Assembly (NCBI GenBank): GCA_023390705.1
Contig: JAEWCI010000490.1
Span: forward strand, 1 to 8,257
Source: Pseudomonadota bacterium
GTDB lineage: Bacteria > Pseudomonadota > Alphaproteobacteria > Acetobacterales > Acetobacteraceae
Length of the DNA stretch: 8,257 bases
Direction of reading: 5' to 3'
In this document: piece after piece, positions 1 to 6,770 of the stretch
Layout: every line of letters begins with the position of its first letter
Position numbering within the stretch: the stretch's first letter is position 1
Notes under the pieces: generated by a model
Told to the model about the DNA's origin: nothing
Database searches by the model: none
The model's input: the letters and a program-made list of their open reading frames with translations, nothing else
Translations under genes and position numbers: made by a program

Positions 1-1
1 G

Positions 2-511
2 CTCCTGGGCGGGCTCGCCCGCCGGACGCCGGTGCGCACCTTCCGCAAGGCGGCGGCTCATGCCGTGGCGCGCCTGCCGCAAGTGCTGCTGGCGCTGGTG
101 GCGATGCTCGCCCTCGCCCGGCTGATGGTGCAGGCCGGCATGGTCGGGGCACTGGCCGAGGCCGCAGCCGATGCGCTCGGCCCCGCCTGGCCCTTGCTGG
201 CGCCCGCGGTCGGCGTGCTCGGCACCTTCGTGACCGGCTCGGCCACCGCCTCCAACATCCTGCTGACCGACTTCCAGCGGGTCACCGCCGAGGCGCTCGG
301 CCTGCCGGCGCTGCTGCTGGTCGCGGCGCAGGGCTTCGGGGCGGCGGTGGGAAACATCGTCTGCCCGCACAACATCGTCGCTGGGGCGGCGACGGTCGGC
401 CTCCCAGGGCGGGAGGCGGGCGAGGTCATGCGCCGCACCCTCCCGGCCTGCGCCCTTTATGCGGCGCTCGGCGGGGCGCTGGTCCTCGCCGCGGCCGCGT
501 TCATGGAGTGA
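2..511 (+). CDS. lctP: L-lactate permease, C-terminal part (5' end outside window)
   Basis: The reading frame is open from the window edge to a TGA at 509-511, so only about the last 169 residues are present; an internal ATG-like start near 32 is not the true start. The family (LctP/LldP) consists of polytopic inner-membrane proteins that import L-lactate, D-lactate or glycolate with protons. Seen here: hydrophobic helices (for example PQVLLALVAMLALARLMVQA), then the family signature region GTFVTGSATASNILL, then AQGFGAAVGNIVCPHNIVAG followed by ATVGLPGREAGEVMRRTL, and a final hydrophobic helix ending AAAFME. The combination of G-S-x-T-A-S-N and the VGN-x-x-CPHNIV motif is characteristic of LctP carboxy termini. 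The gene points toward the Mrp operon, which runs the other way, so the two are convergent. The C-terminus looks intact. An alternative within the same family would be a glycolate permease; substrate cannot be decided from this part. Confidence 0.9.
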   Translation, partial: LLGGLARRTPVRTFRKAAAHAVARLPQVLLALVAMLALARLMVQAGMVGALAEAAADALGPAWPLLAPAVGVLGTFVTGSATASNILLTDFQRVTAEALGLPALLLVAAQGFGAAVGNIVCPHNIVAGAATVGLPGREAGEVMRRTLPACALYAALGGALVLAAAAFME

Positions 512-550
512 CGCCGGAGGCACAGCCCTCTGCGGGAGGACTCACCGAGA

Positions 551-567
551 GCCCGCGGTCGGCGGGC
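551..567 (+). terminator. Possible GC hairpin downstream of lctP
   Basis: A perfect 6-bp inverted repeat, GCCCGC (551-556) and GCGGGC (562-567), encloses a 5-nt loop about 40 bp after the lctP stop codon. No T-tract follows on either strand, so this is not a canonical intrinsic terminator. It may act as a 3' stabilising hairpin, or be chance in GC-rich DNA. Confidence 0.3.
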
Positions 568-581
568 AGCAGAAAGGCGAG

Positions 582-610
582 ATGCCCGAAACCGGAGACA
601 CGAACGCAAG
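582..610 (+). pseudogene. Possible native gene start (about 10 codons) cut by an IS end
   Basis: An ATG at 582, preceded by AAGG at 574-577, opens MPETGDTNAS before the apparent IS left end at 611. The reading frame stays open through the IS scrap and is the same frame as the P-type ATPase scrap ending at 860. This may be the start of that ATPase gene, with its middle deleted after IS insertion. Ten residues carry too little information to confirm this; it is inference from position, ribosome binding site and frame only. Confidence 0.22.
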
Positions 611-740
611 TGATCCTCCCTTGCTCCTGTGGACACCCATGGCATGGTTTGGAGCTGGAGGTGTCGGATGGATCAGCGGAGGACGAAGCCGCCGAAGCGG
701 TCGTTCACGGAGGAGTACAAGCGCCAGGCGGTTGCCTTGG
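611..740 (+). mobile_element. IS3-family element remnant: left end and start of orfA
   Basis: The remnant is judged to begin at the TG of TGATCCTCCC (611), since IS3-family ends usually start with TG; about 57 bp later comes an ATG at 668 with an excellent Shine-Dalgarno GGAGG at 657-661 (6-nt spacing). The encoded peptide reads MDQRRTKPPKRSFTEEYKRQ followed by AVAL. The R-x-F-T-x-E-[FY]-K-R-x-A-V pattern is the classic start of the IS3 orfA helix-turn-helix protein (transposase_8 type). Homology stops after about 24 codons (near 739), where sequence from a different gene begins. No orfB, DDE catalytic domain or right terminal repeat is present, so the element is dead. The left boundary is inferred without an inverted-repeat partner. 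Confidence 0.6.
668..740 (+). pseudogene. Truncated IS3-family transposase orfA (N-terminal 24 codons)
   Basis: This is the coding part of the IS3 remnant: start ATG at 668, strong ribosome binding site at 657-661, and recognisable orfA sequence RSFTEEYKRQAVAL. The frame continues to a stop at 922, but everything after about codon 24 is out-of-frame ATPase-derived or unidentified DNA, not transposase. The usual orfA is about 90 to 120 residues, so most of it is missing. Any translated product would be a chimera without function. Confidence 0.55.
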
Positions 741-860
741 ACGCGGTGGCGGAGCCTGCCGCTGGAGGCGGCGCGCACCGCGGTGGTGCACGCCATCGTC
801 GTGCTGGAGATCGCCTACCTCTTCAGCGTGCGCTACCAGCGAAGCGCCCCCTTCACCTGA
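741..860 (+). pseudogene. C-terminal fragment of a P-type cation-transporting ATPase
   Basis: In the frame ending at the TGA at 858-860 the translation from about 753 reads SLPLEAARTAVVHA then IVVLEIAYLFSVRY. The pattern ART-x-x-V-x-x-x-V-x-x-E-x-x-YLF-x-x-R is the distinctive membrane segment near the carboxy terminus of P-type cation ATPases (PMA/MgtA/Ca2+-type, usually ART-x-AVN-x-x-V-x-x-E-x-FYLFN-x-R). Full proteins are about 850 to 900 residues, so only about 30 survive. The last one or two helices that normally follow are absent: after SVRYQ the sequence becomes RSAPFT and stops, which suggests a second breakpoint near 837-840. The left side joins the IS3 orfA scrap between about 739 and 753. 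The asparagine of the usual AVN triplet is histidine here (VVH). Not expected to be functional. Confidence 0.6.
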
Positions 861-1017
861 CGCCAAGCTCCGCGATGACTTCCTCCCCGATCGGCACTGC
901 TGCGCGTCTCCATACCCGGTGATCCGCGCGGGTGCGCACAGGAGCGAAACCGCTTCGCCCGGAGCGGCTCCAGGAAGGCGCAAGGCAGGCAGGGCACTCT
1001 GGGGTCGCGAGGCGGCT
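861..1017. other. Gene-free gap between the ATPase scrap and mrpG
   Basis: No coding region is supported on either strand. A modest imperfect hairpin lies at 941-970 (GGAG paired with CTCC, and CCGCT paired with AGCGG, with an internal bulge), downstream of the mrpG stop on the minus strand. It lacks a T-tract, so a terminator role is only a possibility. The remainder may be decayed gene or IS sequence. Confidence 0.4.
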
Positions 1018-1329
1018 TCAGTCGCCCCCTGCCACCTTCCGCCGGCGCGCCTCAGCCAGCGCGGCCTTCGAGAGCAGATGCGCCGTGACCGGCGCCGTGA
1101 TGAACAGGAATAGCGTGATTGCAAGCTCGCGCAGGCTCACGCCCCGCTCATCAGCACCGACATGGGCGAGCGAGGCGAGGACAACCGCGCCGACGCCGAG
1201 CGTCGTGGCCTTGGTCGGACCGTGCAGCCGCATGAGGAAGTCCGGCAGGCGCGCGAGGCCGACCGAGCCGAGCAGGGTGAAGGTGCCACCGACGAGGAGC
1301 AGAAGGCTGACGACGATCTCACCGATCAT
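1018..1329 (-). CDS. mrpG: Na+/H+ antiporter subunit G (MrpG/MnhG/PhaG)
   Basis: A 103-residue small membrane subunit, last gene of the Mrp operon. It has three predicted helices: about residues 4-24, 40-58 and 67-88. Between the first two lies the family signature, seen as GLARLPDFLMRLHGPTKATT (24-43), and the GGTF-x-LLG-x-x-GL approach to it. The short basic tail (EARRRKVAGGD) fits a cytoplasmic C-terminus. Length matches the family (about 100-120). The ATG at 1329 lies 4 nt after the mrpF stop, with only a weak GAG as ribosome binding site, so translation probably depends on ribosomes finishing mrpF. In known Mrp systems subunit G is required for full antiport and complex assembly; its own transport role is unclear. 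No intrinsic terminator is evident after it. Confidence 0.95.
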   Translation of the reverse strand: MIGEIVVSLLLLVGGTFTLLGSVGLARLPDFLMRLHGPTKATTLGVGAVVLASLAHVGADERGVSLRELAITLFLFITAPVTAHLLSKAALAEARRRKVAGGD

Positions 1330-1333
1330 GGCG

Positions 1334-1603
1334 CTACTCGATGATGTCGCCCGAGAGGATGAACTTGCACAGCGCCACCGTGCCGACGAAGCCCATCATT
1401 GCGATGATCAGCGCGGCCTCGAAGTACACGGCGGTCCCGAAGCCGATGTCGAGCAGCATCACCACCGCGATCGCGTTGATGTTGAGCGTGTCGAGGGCGA
1501 GGATCCGGTCGGGCCGGCTCGGCCCCCGCACCAGACGCCAGAGGTTGAGCGCCATGGCGAGCGCGACCATCCCCATCACCAGCGGAACGATGAGCGTCAG
1601 CAT
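1334..1603 (-). CDS. mrpF: Na+/H+ antiporter subunit F (MrpF/MnhF/PhaF)
   Basis: An 89-residue subunit with three helices (about residues 3-23, 38-58 and 60-80). The conserved motif RGPSRPDRILALDTL (26-40) identifies MrpF; the acidic residues D32 and D38 in it sit at the membrane edge and are conserved in the family. A second family feature is the AVYFEAALIIAMMGFVGT segment (58-75). Known work links MrpF to complex stability and to bile-salt or cholate efflux in some bacteria; here it is best read as a structural and transport subunit of the antiporter. The start at 1603 overlaps the end of mrpE by 7 nt and has the strongest Shine-Dalgarno sequence of the operon (AAGGAGGTG). Full length and intact. 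Confidence 0.95.
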   Translation of the reverse strand: MLTLIVPLVMGMVALAMALNLWRLVRGPSRPDRILALDTLNINAIAVVMLLDIGFGTAVYFEAALIIAMMGFVGTVALCKFILSGDIIE

Positions 1604-2085
1604 CCGAACACCTCCTTGAGCGGCGCCTCGTAGCGGGCCTTGATGCGGGCGACCGCCGCCTCCGCGTCCTCGACATGCAGGGCGTGGACCAGCAGCAGGT
1701 CACGCTCGCGATCGACCTCGACCGAAACCGTGCCGGGCGTCAGCGAGATGATGCTGCCGAGGATAGTGGCGACGAAGGGATCCTCGATTCCGAGCGGCAC
1801 CTCGAGGAATTGGGGGCGCAGCCGCCCGATCGGCCCGACTACCTGGCGCGCGACTTCGATGTTCGCGGTCACGATGTCGGCCAGCACCAAGGCGAGCAGC
1901 CGGAGCCCGGCCCTGACTGCCCGGAGACGCGGCGGGTCGGGCCAGAAGCTTCGCGTTGCGAGCGGCAGGCCCATGGCGAGCGACAGGGCAATCAGGACTT
2001 GCCCGACGCCCGGCGCCTCGGCGAGGATCAGCCAGAGGCCGAAGATAAGCAGGCTCATCACCGGCTGCGGCAGCAGGCGTTGCAT
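1597..2085 (-). CDS. mrpE: Na+/H+ antiporter subunit E (MrpE/MnhE/PhaE)
   Basis: A 162-residue subunit, the usual family size. The N-terminal half is hydrophobic with three likely helices: about residues 8-22, 25-43 and 58-76. The C-terminal half is a soluble domain. Family hallmarks: LVLADIVTANIEVARQV (66-82), the stretch PQFLEVPL (91-98), then ATILGSIISLTPGTVSVEV (106-124), whose SLTPGT is diagnostic for MrpE, followed by the VHALHVED strand. The ATG at 2085 shares one base with the mrpD TGA (TGATG), so translation is coupled; a GGGAG lies about 12 nt upstream and is weak. In characterised systems loss of MrpE reduces but may not abolish antiport. Intact, with no odd residues noted. Confidence 0.95.
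   Translation of the reverse strand: MQRLLPQPVMSLLIFGLWLILAEAPGVGQVLIALSLAMGLPLATRSFWPDPPRLRAVRAGLRLLALVLADIVTANIEVARQVVGPIGRLRPQFLEVPLGIEDPFVATILGSIISLTPGTVSVEVDRERDLLLVHALHVEDAEAAVARIKARYEAPLKEVFGC
1609..1617 (-). promoter_or_regulatory. Strong ribosome binding site for mrpF
   Basis: On the minus strand AAGGAGGTG lies inside the last codons of mrpE, with GGAGG 7 nt before the mrpF ATG. It is a near-perfect anti-SD match and fixes the mrpF start at 1603. Its strength relative to the other junctions suggests mrpF can initiate independently as well as by coupling. Confidence 0.75.
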
Positions 2086-3614
2086 CACGGCCGGCGCTCC
2101 CGCACTACCGGCAGTGCGCCGGGAGGCAGCACCGCCTCGATGTAGGGGCGCCGTGCCGTCACCTGCTCGGCCGTCGCCCGCGCATAGGCGGAGAGCGGTG
2201 CCGCGCCCAGTACCAGCAATGGGACGAAGCAGAGCGCCAGCACCAGGGCAAGCCCGAGGCGCGGGGGCGCTGCTTCGCCTGTCGCGCCGGGCGGCTCGCT
2301 CCGCTCCCAGAACAGCGTGCTTGCCGCGCGCGCAAGCGCCAATGCTCCCACGAAGCCGGAGAGGATGAACGTTGCCCACATGGCATAGCCCGCCGGCGTC
2401 GCAGGCGCCGCCGAGAGCAGCATGACCTTGCCGAGAAATCCCGAGAGCGGTGGCAGGCCGGTGACCGCGATGGCCAGCGTCAGATAGGCGCCGCCGACCC
2501 ACGCCGCGCCCGGGATGCGCGGGCCGCTGCGGATGCGGTCGCCCGCCTCGCCGCGCGTCACTGCAAGATGCCCGACCAGCAGGAAGAGACCCGCGCTGAC
2601 CAGGGTGGTGTGCGGCAGGTAGTAGAGCACGGCCGCGAGCATCGGCGCGCCGCCCACCGCCACCCCGGCCGCCAGCATGCCGGTCGAAAGCAGCAGCAGA
2701 TGCGCGGCCATGACGCCGAGACTCTGCGCCGCGAGCACGCCGAGCGTCGCCACCACCACGGTGCCGAGGGCCGCCGGCATCAGCCAGGGTCCGATCAGCC
2801 CCTCCGCCGCCGACGCGCCTTCGAGCGCTATGGTCGAGAGCCGGAGCAGCGCGTAGATCCCGACCTTGGTCAGCACGGCGAACAGCGCGGCCGCCGGTGC
2901 CGCGGCCGCCGAATAGGCGTGGGGCAGCCAGAAGCCGAGCGGCAGCAGCGCCGCCTTGAAGGCGAAGACTGCCGCTATCAGCCCCAGCCCTGCCCGAACC
3001 GCAGCCGCCTCCGCCTCAGGCACCTCGGCCAGCCGGCCCGCCACATCGGCCAGGTTCAAGGTGCCGAGGGTCCCGTAGAGGAGCGCAAGTCCGATCAGGA
3101 AGATGAGGGAGGCGGCAAGGTTCAGCGCCACGTAGTGCAACCCGGCCCGCGCCCGCGCCGCGCCTCCGCCATGTGCCAGCAGGGTGTAGGAAGCGATCAG
3201 GAGCACCTCGAAGAAGACGAAGAGGTTGAACAGGTCACCGGTGAGGAAGGCGCCGTTCAGCCCGGCGAGTTGCATCTGGAAGAAGGGGTGGAAGTGCCGC
3301 CCGGCAAGGTCCGTCCCGTCGGTCGCGGCGAGCAGCGCCGGGAGGGCTACCGCTGTCGTCACCGCCACCATCGTGACGGAGAGTCGGTCCGCCACGAGGA
3401 CGATGCCGAAGGGCGGCGGCCAGTCGCCGAGCGCGACCACCGCGACCGTGCCATCGGCCACGGCGCCCAGCAGCAGGACCGAAACCACCGCAAGCAGCGC
3501 GACCGAAATGAGGCCGATTCCGCGCAGTACCGCCGCGCCGGCACGGTGCGCGGCAAGCGAGAGGATGGCCGCCACCATCGGAACCAGCACCGGCAATACG
3601 GGAAGGTGGATCAT
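2085..3614 (-). CDS. mrpD: Na+/H+ antiporter subunit D (MrpD/MnhD/PhaD), NuoN/NuoM-like
   Basis: A 509-residue polytopic protein of the complex I antiporter-like family. The start is the ATG at 3614: it overlaps the mrpC stop as ATGA, has GGAGG 7 nt upstream, and begins with the first helix (MIHLPVLPVLVPMVAAILSL). The open frame extends upstream to 3950, but that part is only the mrpC sequence in another frame. Key residues: E136 in LFVFFEVLLIASY (131-143), K220 in AAVFAFKAALLPLGFWLPHA (214-233) and K250 in AVLTKVGIYALLR. These match the membrane glutamate and lysines that carry protons in this family (E137 and K219 by B. pseudofirmus numbering, recalled from memory). The later helix reads YYLPHTTLVSAGLFLLVG, with no lysine there, as I recall is common in MrpD. 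Together with MrpA this subunit forms the proton and sodium translocation core. Confidence 0.95.
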   Translation of the reverse strand: MIHLPVLPVLVPMVAAILSLAAHRAGAAVLRGIGLISVALLAVVSVLLLGAVADGTVAVVALGDWPPPFGIVLVADRLSVTMVAVTTAVALPALLAATDGTDLAGRHFHPFFQMQLAGLNGAFLTGDLFNLFVFFEVLLIASYTLLAHGGGAARARAGLHYVALNLAASLIFLIGLALLYGTLGTLNLADVAGRLAEVPEAEAAAVRAGLGLIAAVFAFKAALLPLGFWLPHAYSAAAAPAAALFAVLTKVGIYALLRLSTIALEGASAAEGLIGPWLMPAALGTVVVATLGVLAAQSLGVMAAHLLLLSTGMLAAGVAVGGAPMLAAVLYYLPHTTLVSAGLFLLVGHLAVTRGEAGDRIRSGPRIPGAAWVGGAYLTLAIAVTGLPPLSGFLGKVMLLSAAPATPAGYAMWATFILSGFVGALALARAASTLFWERSEPPGATGEAAPPRLGLALVLALCFVPLLVLGAAPLSAYARATAEQVTARRPYIEAVLPPGALPVVRERRP

Positions 3615-3943
3615 CGCGGCCCCTCCCCCCCGTCCACGTGGTCGCCGCCCGTCTCCGCCGTCGCCCGCAGGGCCAGCGCCACGAGGAAGGCGGTGGTGCC
3701 GAAGCTGATGACGATCGCGGTCAGCACCAAAGCCTGCGGCAGCGGGTCGGCGAGGCGCTGCGCCTCGCCAAGGGCCAGCGGCGCGGCGTCGGTCATCAGC
3801 CGGCCTGAGGCGAAGATCATGAGATTCGCGGCGTAGGAGAGGAGCGTGAGGCCGAGCACCATGGAGAAGCTGCGTTCGCGCAGCAGCAGCCAGATCCCCG
3901 CCGCCACCAAGGTGCCGATGCCGATCGAGACGAGCAGCTCCAT
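3611..3943 (-). CDS. mrpC: Na+/H+ antiporter subunit C (MrpC/MnhC/PhaC), NuoK-like
   Basis: A 110-residue, three-helix membrane protein homologous to NuoK of complex I. Helices: about residues 3-20, 27-46 and 70-93. The family motif is seen as VLGLTLLSYAANLMIFASG (29-47) and DPLPQALVLTAIVISFGTTA (66-85), where DPLPQALVLTAIVI is a hallmark of MrpC. The C-terminus is short and polar (ETGGDHVDGGEGPR). The ATG at 3943 shares one base with the mrpAB TGA (TGATG), and a GGGAG lies about 9 nt upstream. Its 3' end overlaps mrpD by 4 nt (ATGA). The NuoK-like subunit is thought to provide a lateral proton path between MrpA/B and MrpD. Intact and of normal size. Confidence 0.96.
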   Translation of the reverse strand: MELLVSIGIGTLVAAGIWLLLRERSFSMVLGLTLLSYAANLMIFASGRLMTDAAPLALGEAQRLADPLPQALVLTAIVISFGTTAFLVALALRATAETGGDHVDGGEGPR

Positions 3944-6750
3944 CAGACACCGCTCCCGCAGGCCGGGCGCAACTCCCTCTGGCTCAACCGTCCGAGTTCG
4001 GTGAGTACCAGCAGCACCGTCGCCACCACCACCACATAGACCCCGAGATCGAAGACGAGCGCCGAGGCGAGATGCGTCTTGCCCACGAGCGGGACAGGCA
4101 CATAGCCATGCGTGCTGGTGAGGAAGGGCTCCCCGAAGGCCATGCTGGCGAGCCCCGTCCCGGCCGCCAGCGCAAGGCCGAGGGCGAAGAGCCGGATATG
4201 GTCCACCCGCAGCCGGGCGGAGGTGACGTCGATCCCCACCGCCAGGTACTGCAGCATGAACACGACCCCGGTTATCAACCCCGCGATGAAGCCGCCACCA
4301 GGCAGGTTGTGCCCGCGCAGCAGGATGTAGAAGGCGGCGGTAAGCGACAGCGGCAGCAGCGGCCGCATCAGCATGGCCAGCATGATCGGGTGACGGTCCG
4401 CTTCGGTGGCGGCGCGCACCGCATAGGGTTGGAGCCGCAGCCCCTGCAGCAGCGCATGCGCGCCGAGCGCGGCCAGCGCGAGCACCGAGATCTCCCCCAG
4501 CGTATCGAAGCCGCGGAAATCCACCAGGATCACATTCACCACATTGGTGCCGCCGCCGCCCGGCACCGCCTGCTGGATGAAGTAGCCCGAGATCGTCTCG
4601 AAGGGTCGGGTCAGCATTGCATAGGCGAGCGTGGCGGCCCCGAGCCCCCCGAAGCCTGCGATCACGGCATCGCGCAGCAGCCGCCCGCGCGGCGCGTCAC
4701 CCGCTGGCCCCTCGACAGGGAGGAAGCGCAGCGCGAGCAGCAGCAGCATGATCGTCACCACCTCGACCGAGAGCTGGGTCAAGGCCAGGTCGGGCGCCGA
4801 GAAGCGGATGAATGTTAGCGAGACCATCAGCCCGACGATGCTGGCAAAGACGATGGCCAAGGGGCGCCGGCGGTGCAGCCGCGCGCAGCCGAAAGCTCCG
4901 ATCAGCAAGGCCAGCAGGGCACCGTAGGCGATCGGGTCGGCCGACATGCCCGCCGCGTCCGCCGCAGGAGGCAACCCGGTGCCGGACACTGCATAGAAGC
5001 CAAGGCCGAGCGTGACCAGAAGCAGCAGGCTCATGTACCGGCGCAGCGCCCCGGTATCCATGATGGCCAGGACCAGCTGCGCCGCGGCAGTGGCGGCCCG
5101 GTAGGCCCGTTCGAAGGCTGCTGGCCCTCCGACCAGCGGGGCCAGACGCTCGTGCAGATCGAAGAGGAAGCCGCGAAAGTAGTACCAGAGCGCCCCGCCG
5201 GCCAGCGCCACCACGCTCATCACGAGGGGCAGGTTGAAGCCATGCCAGATCACGAGCTTGTAGGGCGGCGGCGGTTCGCCCAGTGTGGCCGCGGAGGCCG
5301 TCCAGAGCAGCGCCTGCACCGAGAACTGCGGCAGCAGCCCCACTACCAGGCACAACGCCGCCAGAATCTCCACCGGCACCCGCATCCAGCGCGGTGGCTC
5401 GTGCGGCGTGCGCGGCAGGTCAATCGGGTCGCCATGGAAGAAGACGTCGTGGATGAAGCGGATGGAATACGCGACGGAGAGCACGCCTGCGAAGGTGGCG
5501 AAGACCGGCAGCACATAGCCGTAGCCCGCGATGGGGGGCTGCTCCAGCGACTCAGCGAAGAACATCTCCTTGCTGAGGAAGCCGTTCAGCAGCGGCACCC
5601 CCGCCATCGAGGCGGCGGCGACCATGCCGAGCACGGCGGTATGTGGCATGTAGCGAAACATGCCATTGATACGGCGCATGTCCCGCGTGCCACACTCGTG
5701 ATCGATGATGCCGGCGGCCATGAAGAGCGATGCCTTGAAGATCGCGTGGTTGATGATGTGGAACACCGCCGCGACGGTGCTCAGCTCCGACACCAGCCCA
5801 AAAAGCAGCGTGATCAGCCCGAGATGGCTGATGGTGGAGTAGGCGAGCAGCCCCTTCAGGTCGTGCTTCAGCAGAGCGATATATGCGCCATAGGCAAGCG
5901 TGACCGCCCCCGTCCCGCTGACCAGGGCGAACCACAGATCCGTCCCGGCCAGCGCCGGGTAGAGGCGCCCGAGCAGGAAGACGCCCGCCTTCACCATGGT
6001 GGCGGAGTGCAAATACGCGCTGACCGGCGTCGGCGCCGACATGGCATTGGGCAGCCAGAAGTGGAAGGGGAACTGCGCCGACTTGGTGAAGGCGCCGAGC
6101 AGGATCAGCACCAGCGCTGCGGGATAGAGCGGGTCGGCCCGGATCGACTCGCCCGCGGCCAGCACGGCGGAGAGCTCCATACTGCCGGCGATGCGGCCGA
6201 GCAGCAGAACGCCGGCCAGCAGCGCCAGCCCCCCCCCGCCCGTGACGGCCAGGGCCATGCGTGCTGCGATCCGCGCCTCCACCGTATCGTATTTGTAGGC
6301 AATCAGCAGGAAGGAGGTGAGGCTGGTGATCTCCCAGAAGATCACCATGAGCAACAGATTTTCGGACAGAACCACGCCAAGCATGCCGCCGGCGAAGGCC
6401 AGCAGGAGTCCGAAGAAGCGCCCGAGCCCGTCCCTCTGCGGCATGTAGTAGATGGCGTAGAGGATAACGAGCTGGCCGATCCCAAGGATCAGGATAGCAA
6501 AGAGCAGCCCCAGCCCGTCGAAGCGGAAGGAGAGGTCGAGCCCCCATTCCGGCAGCCAGGGCCAGCGCACGACCGTGACCTCGCCGGCGAAGGTTCTCGG
6601 CGCCAGCGGTGCCAACAGCACCGCCGCGACTGCCATGGCCGCCGCGCTCGACCAGCCGGCCTCGCTACGCCCCAGATGGGCGAGCAGCGGAACCGACGCG
6701 GCGCCGGCAAAGAGTGCTAGGATAGCGAGGGGAAGGCTGACGGCGGTCAT
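3943..6750 (-). CDS. mrpA: Fused Na+/H+ antiporter subunits A and B (MrpAB/MnhAB/PhaAB)
   Basis: A 935-residue fusion: MrpA (NuoL-like antiporter core plus NuoJ-like C-terminal part) to about residue 785, then MrpB. The ATG at 6750 has AGGGA 8 nt upstream and precedes a normal first helix (residues 5-23). With this start the conserved residues fall at E140 (IFWEITSLTSFLLIAYKYD), K223 (GAFTKSAQFPFHFWLPNAM) and K299 (HDLKGLLAYSTISHLG), the same numbers I recall for functional residues of Bacillus pseudofirmus MrpA; this supports the start. Other family signatures: PTPVSAYLHSATMVKAGVFL (240-259) and HIINHAIFKASLFMAAGIID (331-350). MrpB is marked by RGHNLPGGGFIAGLITG (812-828) and THGYVPVPLVGK (880-891). 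Fused AB genes are normal in alphaproteobacteria. The frame is also open upstream through a dead transposase (an apparent start at 6984), but those 78 residues are IS-derived. Expression is uncertain because native upstream DNA has been replaced. Confidence 0.96.
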   Translation of the reverse strand: MTAVSLPLAILALFAGAASVPLLAHLGRSEAGWSSAAAMAVAAVLLAPLAPRTFAGEVTVVRWPWLPEWGLDLSFRFDGLGLLFAILILGIGQLVILYAIYYMPQRDGLGRFFGLLLAFAGGMLGVVLSENLLLMVIFWEITSLTSFLLIAYKYDTVEARIAARMALAVTGGGGLALLAGVLLLGRIAGSMELSAVLAAGESIRADPLYPAALVLILLGAFTKSAQFPFHFWLPNAMSAPTPVSAYLHSATMVKAGVFLLGRLYPALAGTDLWFALVSGTGAVTLAYGAYIALLKHDLKGLLAYSTISHLGLITLLFGLVSELSTVAAVFHIINHAIFKASLFMAAGIIDHECGTRDMRRINGMFRYMPHTAVLGMVAAASMAGVPLLNGFLSKEMFFAESLEQPPIAGYGYVLPVFATFAGVLSVAYSIRFIHDVFFHGDPIDLPRTPHEPPRWMRVPVEILAALCLVVGLLPQFSVQALLWTASAATLGEPPPPYKLVIWHGFNLPLVMSVVALAGGALWYYFRGFLFDLHERLAPLVGGPAAFERAYRAATAAAQLVLAIMDTGALRRYMSLLLLVTLGLGFYAVSGTGLPPAADAAGMSADPIAYGALLALLIGAFGCARLHRRRPLAIVFASIVGLMVSLTFIRFSAPDLALTQLSVEVVTIMLLLLALRFLPVEGPAGDAPRGRLLRDAVIAGFGGLGAATLAYAMLTRPFETISGYFIQQAVPGGGGTNVVNVILVDFRGFDTLGEISVLALAALGAHALLQGLRLQPYAVRAATEADRHPIMLAMLMRPLLPLSLTAAFYILLRGHNLPGGGFIAGLITGVVFMLQYLAVGIDVTSARLRVDHIRLFALGLALAAGTGLASMAFGEPFLTSTHGYVPVPLVGKTHLASALVFDLGVYVVVVATVLLVLTELGRLSQRELRPACGSGV
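6229..6237. repeat. Homopolymer of nine C/G inside mrpAB
   Basis: Nine consecutive C on the plus strand (G on the coding strand) encode the glycine run at about residues 171-174 (VTGGGGLALL). The frame is intact on both sides with conserved motifs, so the read length is right. Such a tract is prone to polymerase slippage and to sequencing error. Confidence 0.7.
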
Positions 6751-6758
6751 TCCGATCG

Positions 6759-6763
6759 TCCCT
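6759..6763 (-). promoter_or_regulatory. Ribosome binding site deciding the mrpAB start
   Basis: AGGGA on the minus strand sits 8 nt before the ATG at 6750. It lies on the mrp side of the break with the IS701 remnant, so the native translation signal survives although DNA further upstream does not. It favours 6750 over the in-frame start at 6984. Confidence 0.6.
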
Positions 6764-6770
6764 AGCGCGG

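Noticed and set aside
941..970. Hairpin after mrpG as an intrinsic terminator
   Set aside because: The stem is interrupted and there is no T-tract on the minus strand; retained only as a remark in the gap entry.
2086..2502. Upstream extension of mrpE to 2502
   Set aside because: It is mrpD in a shifted frame; the family N-terminus begins at 2085.
3625..3631. C7 tract just before the mrpD start as a phase-variation site
   Set aside because: Only seven bases, within the mrpC tail and the mrpD ribosome binding region; both frames are intact and it is readily explained by a GGAGG-rich leader in GC-rich DNA.
3615..3950. Upstream extension of mrpD to 3950
   Set aside because: This part is mrpC read in another frame; the ATG at 3614 has a good ribosome binding site and ATGA coupling and begins the first helix.
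4873..6720. A 615-codon open frame on the plus strand opposite mrpAB, and a 422-codon one opposite mrpD (2568-3836)
   Set aside because: Composition is Arg/Gln/His/Gly/Glu-rich low-complexity sequence typical of antisense frames in GC-rich genes. The opposite strand encodes clearly conserved Mrp subunits, and no protein motif is visible in these frames.
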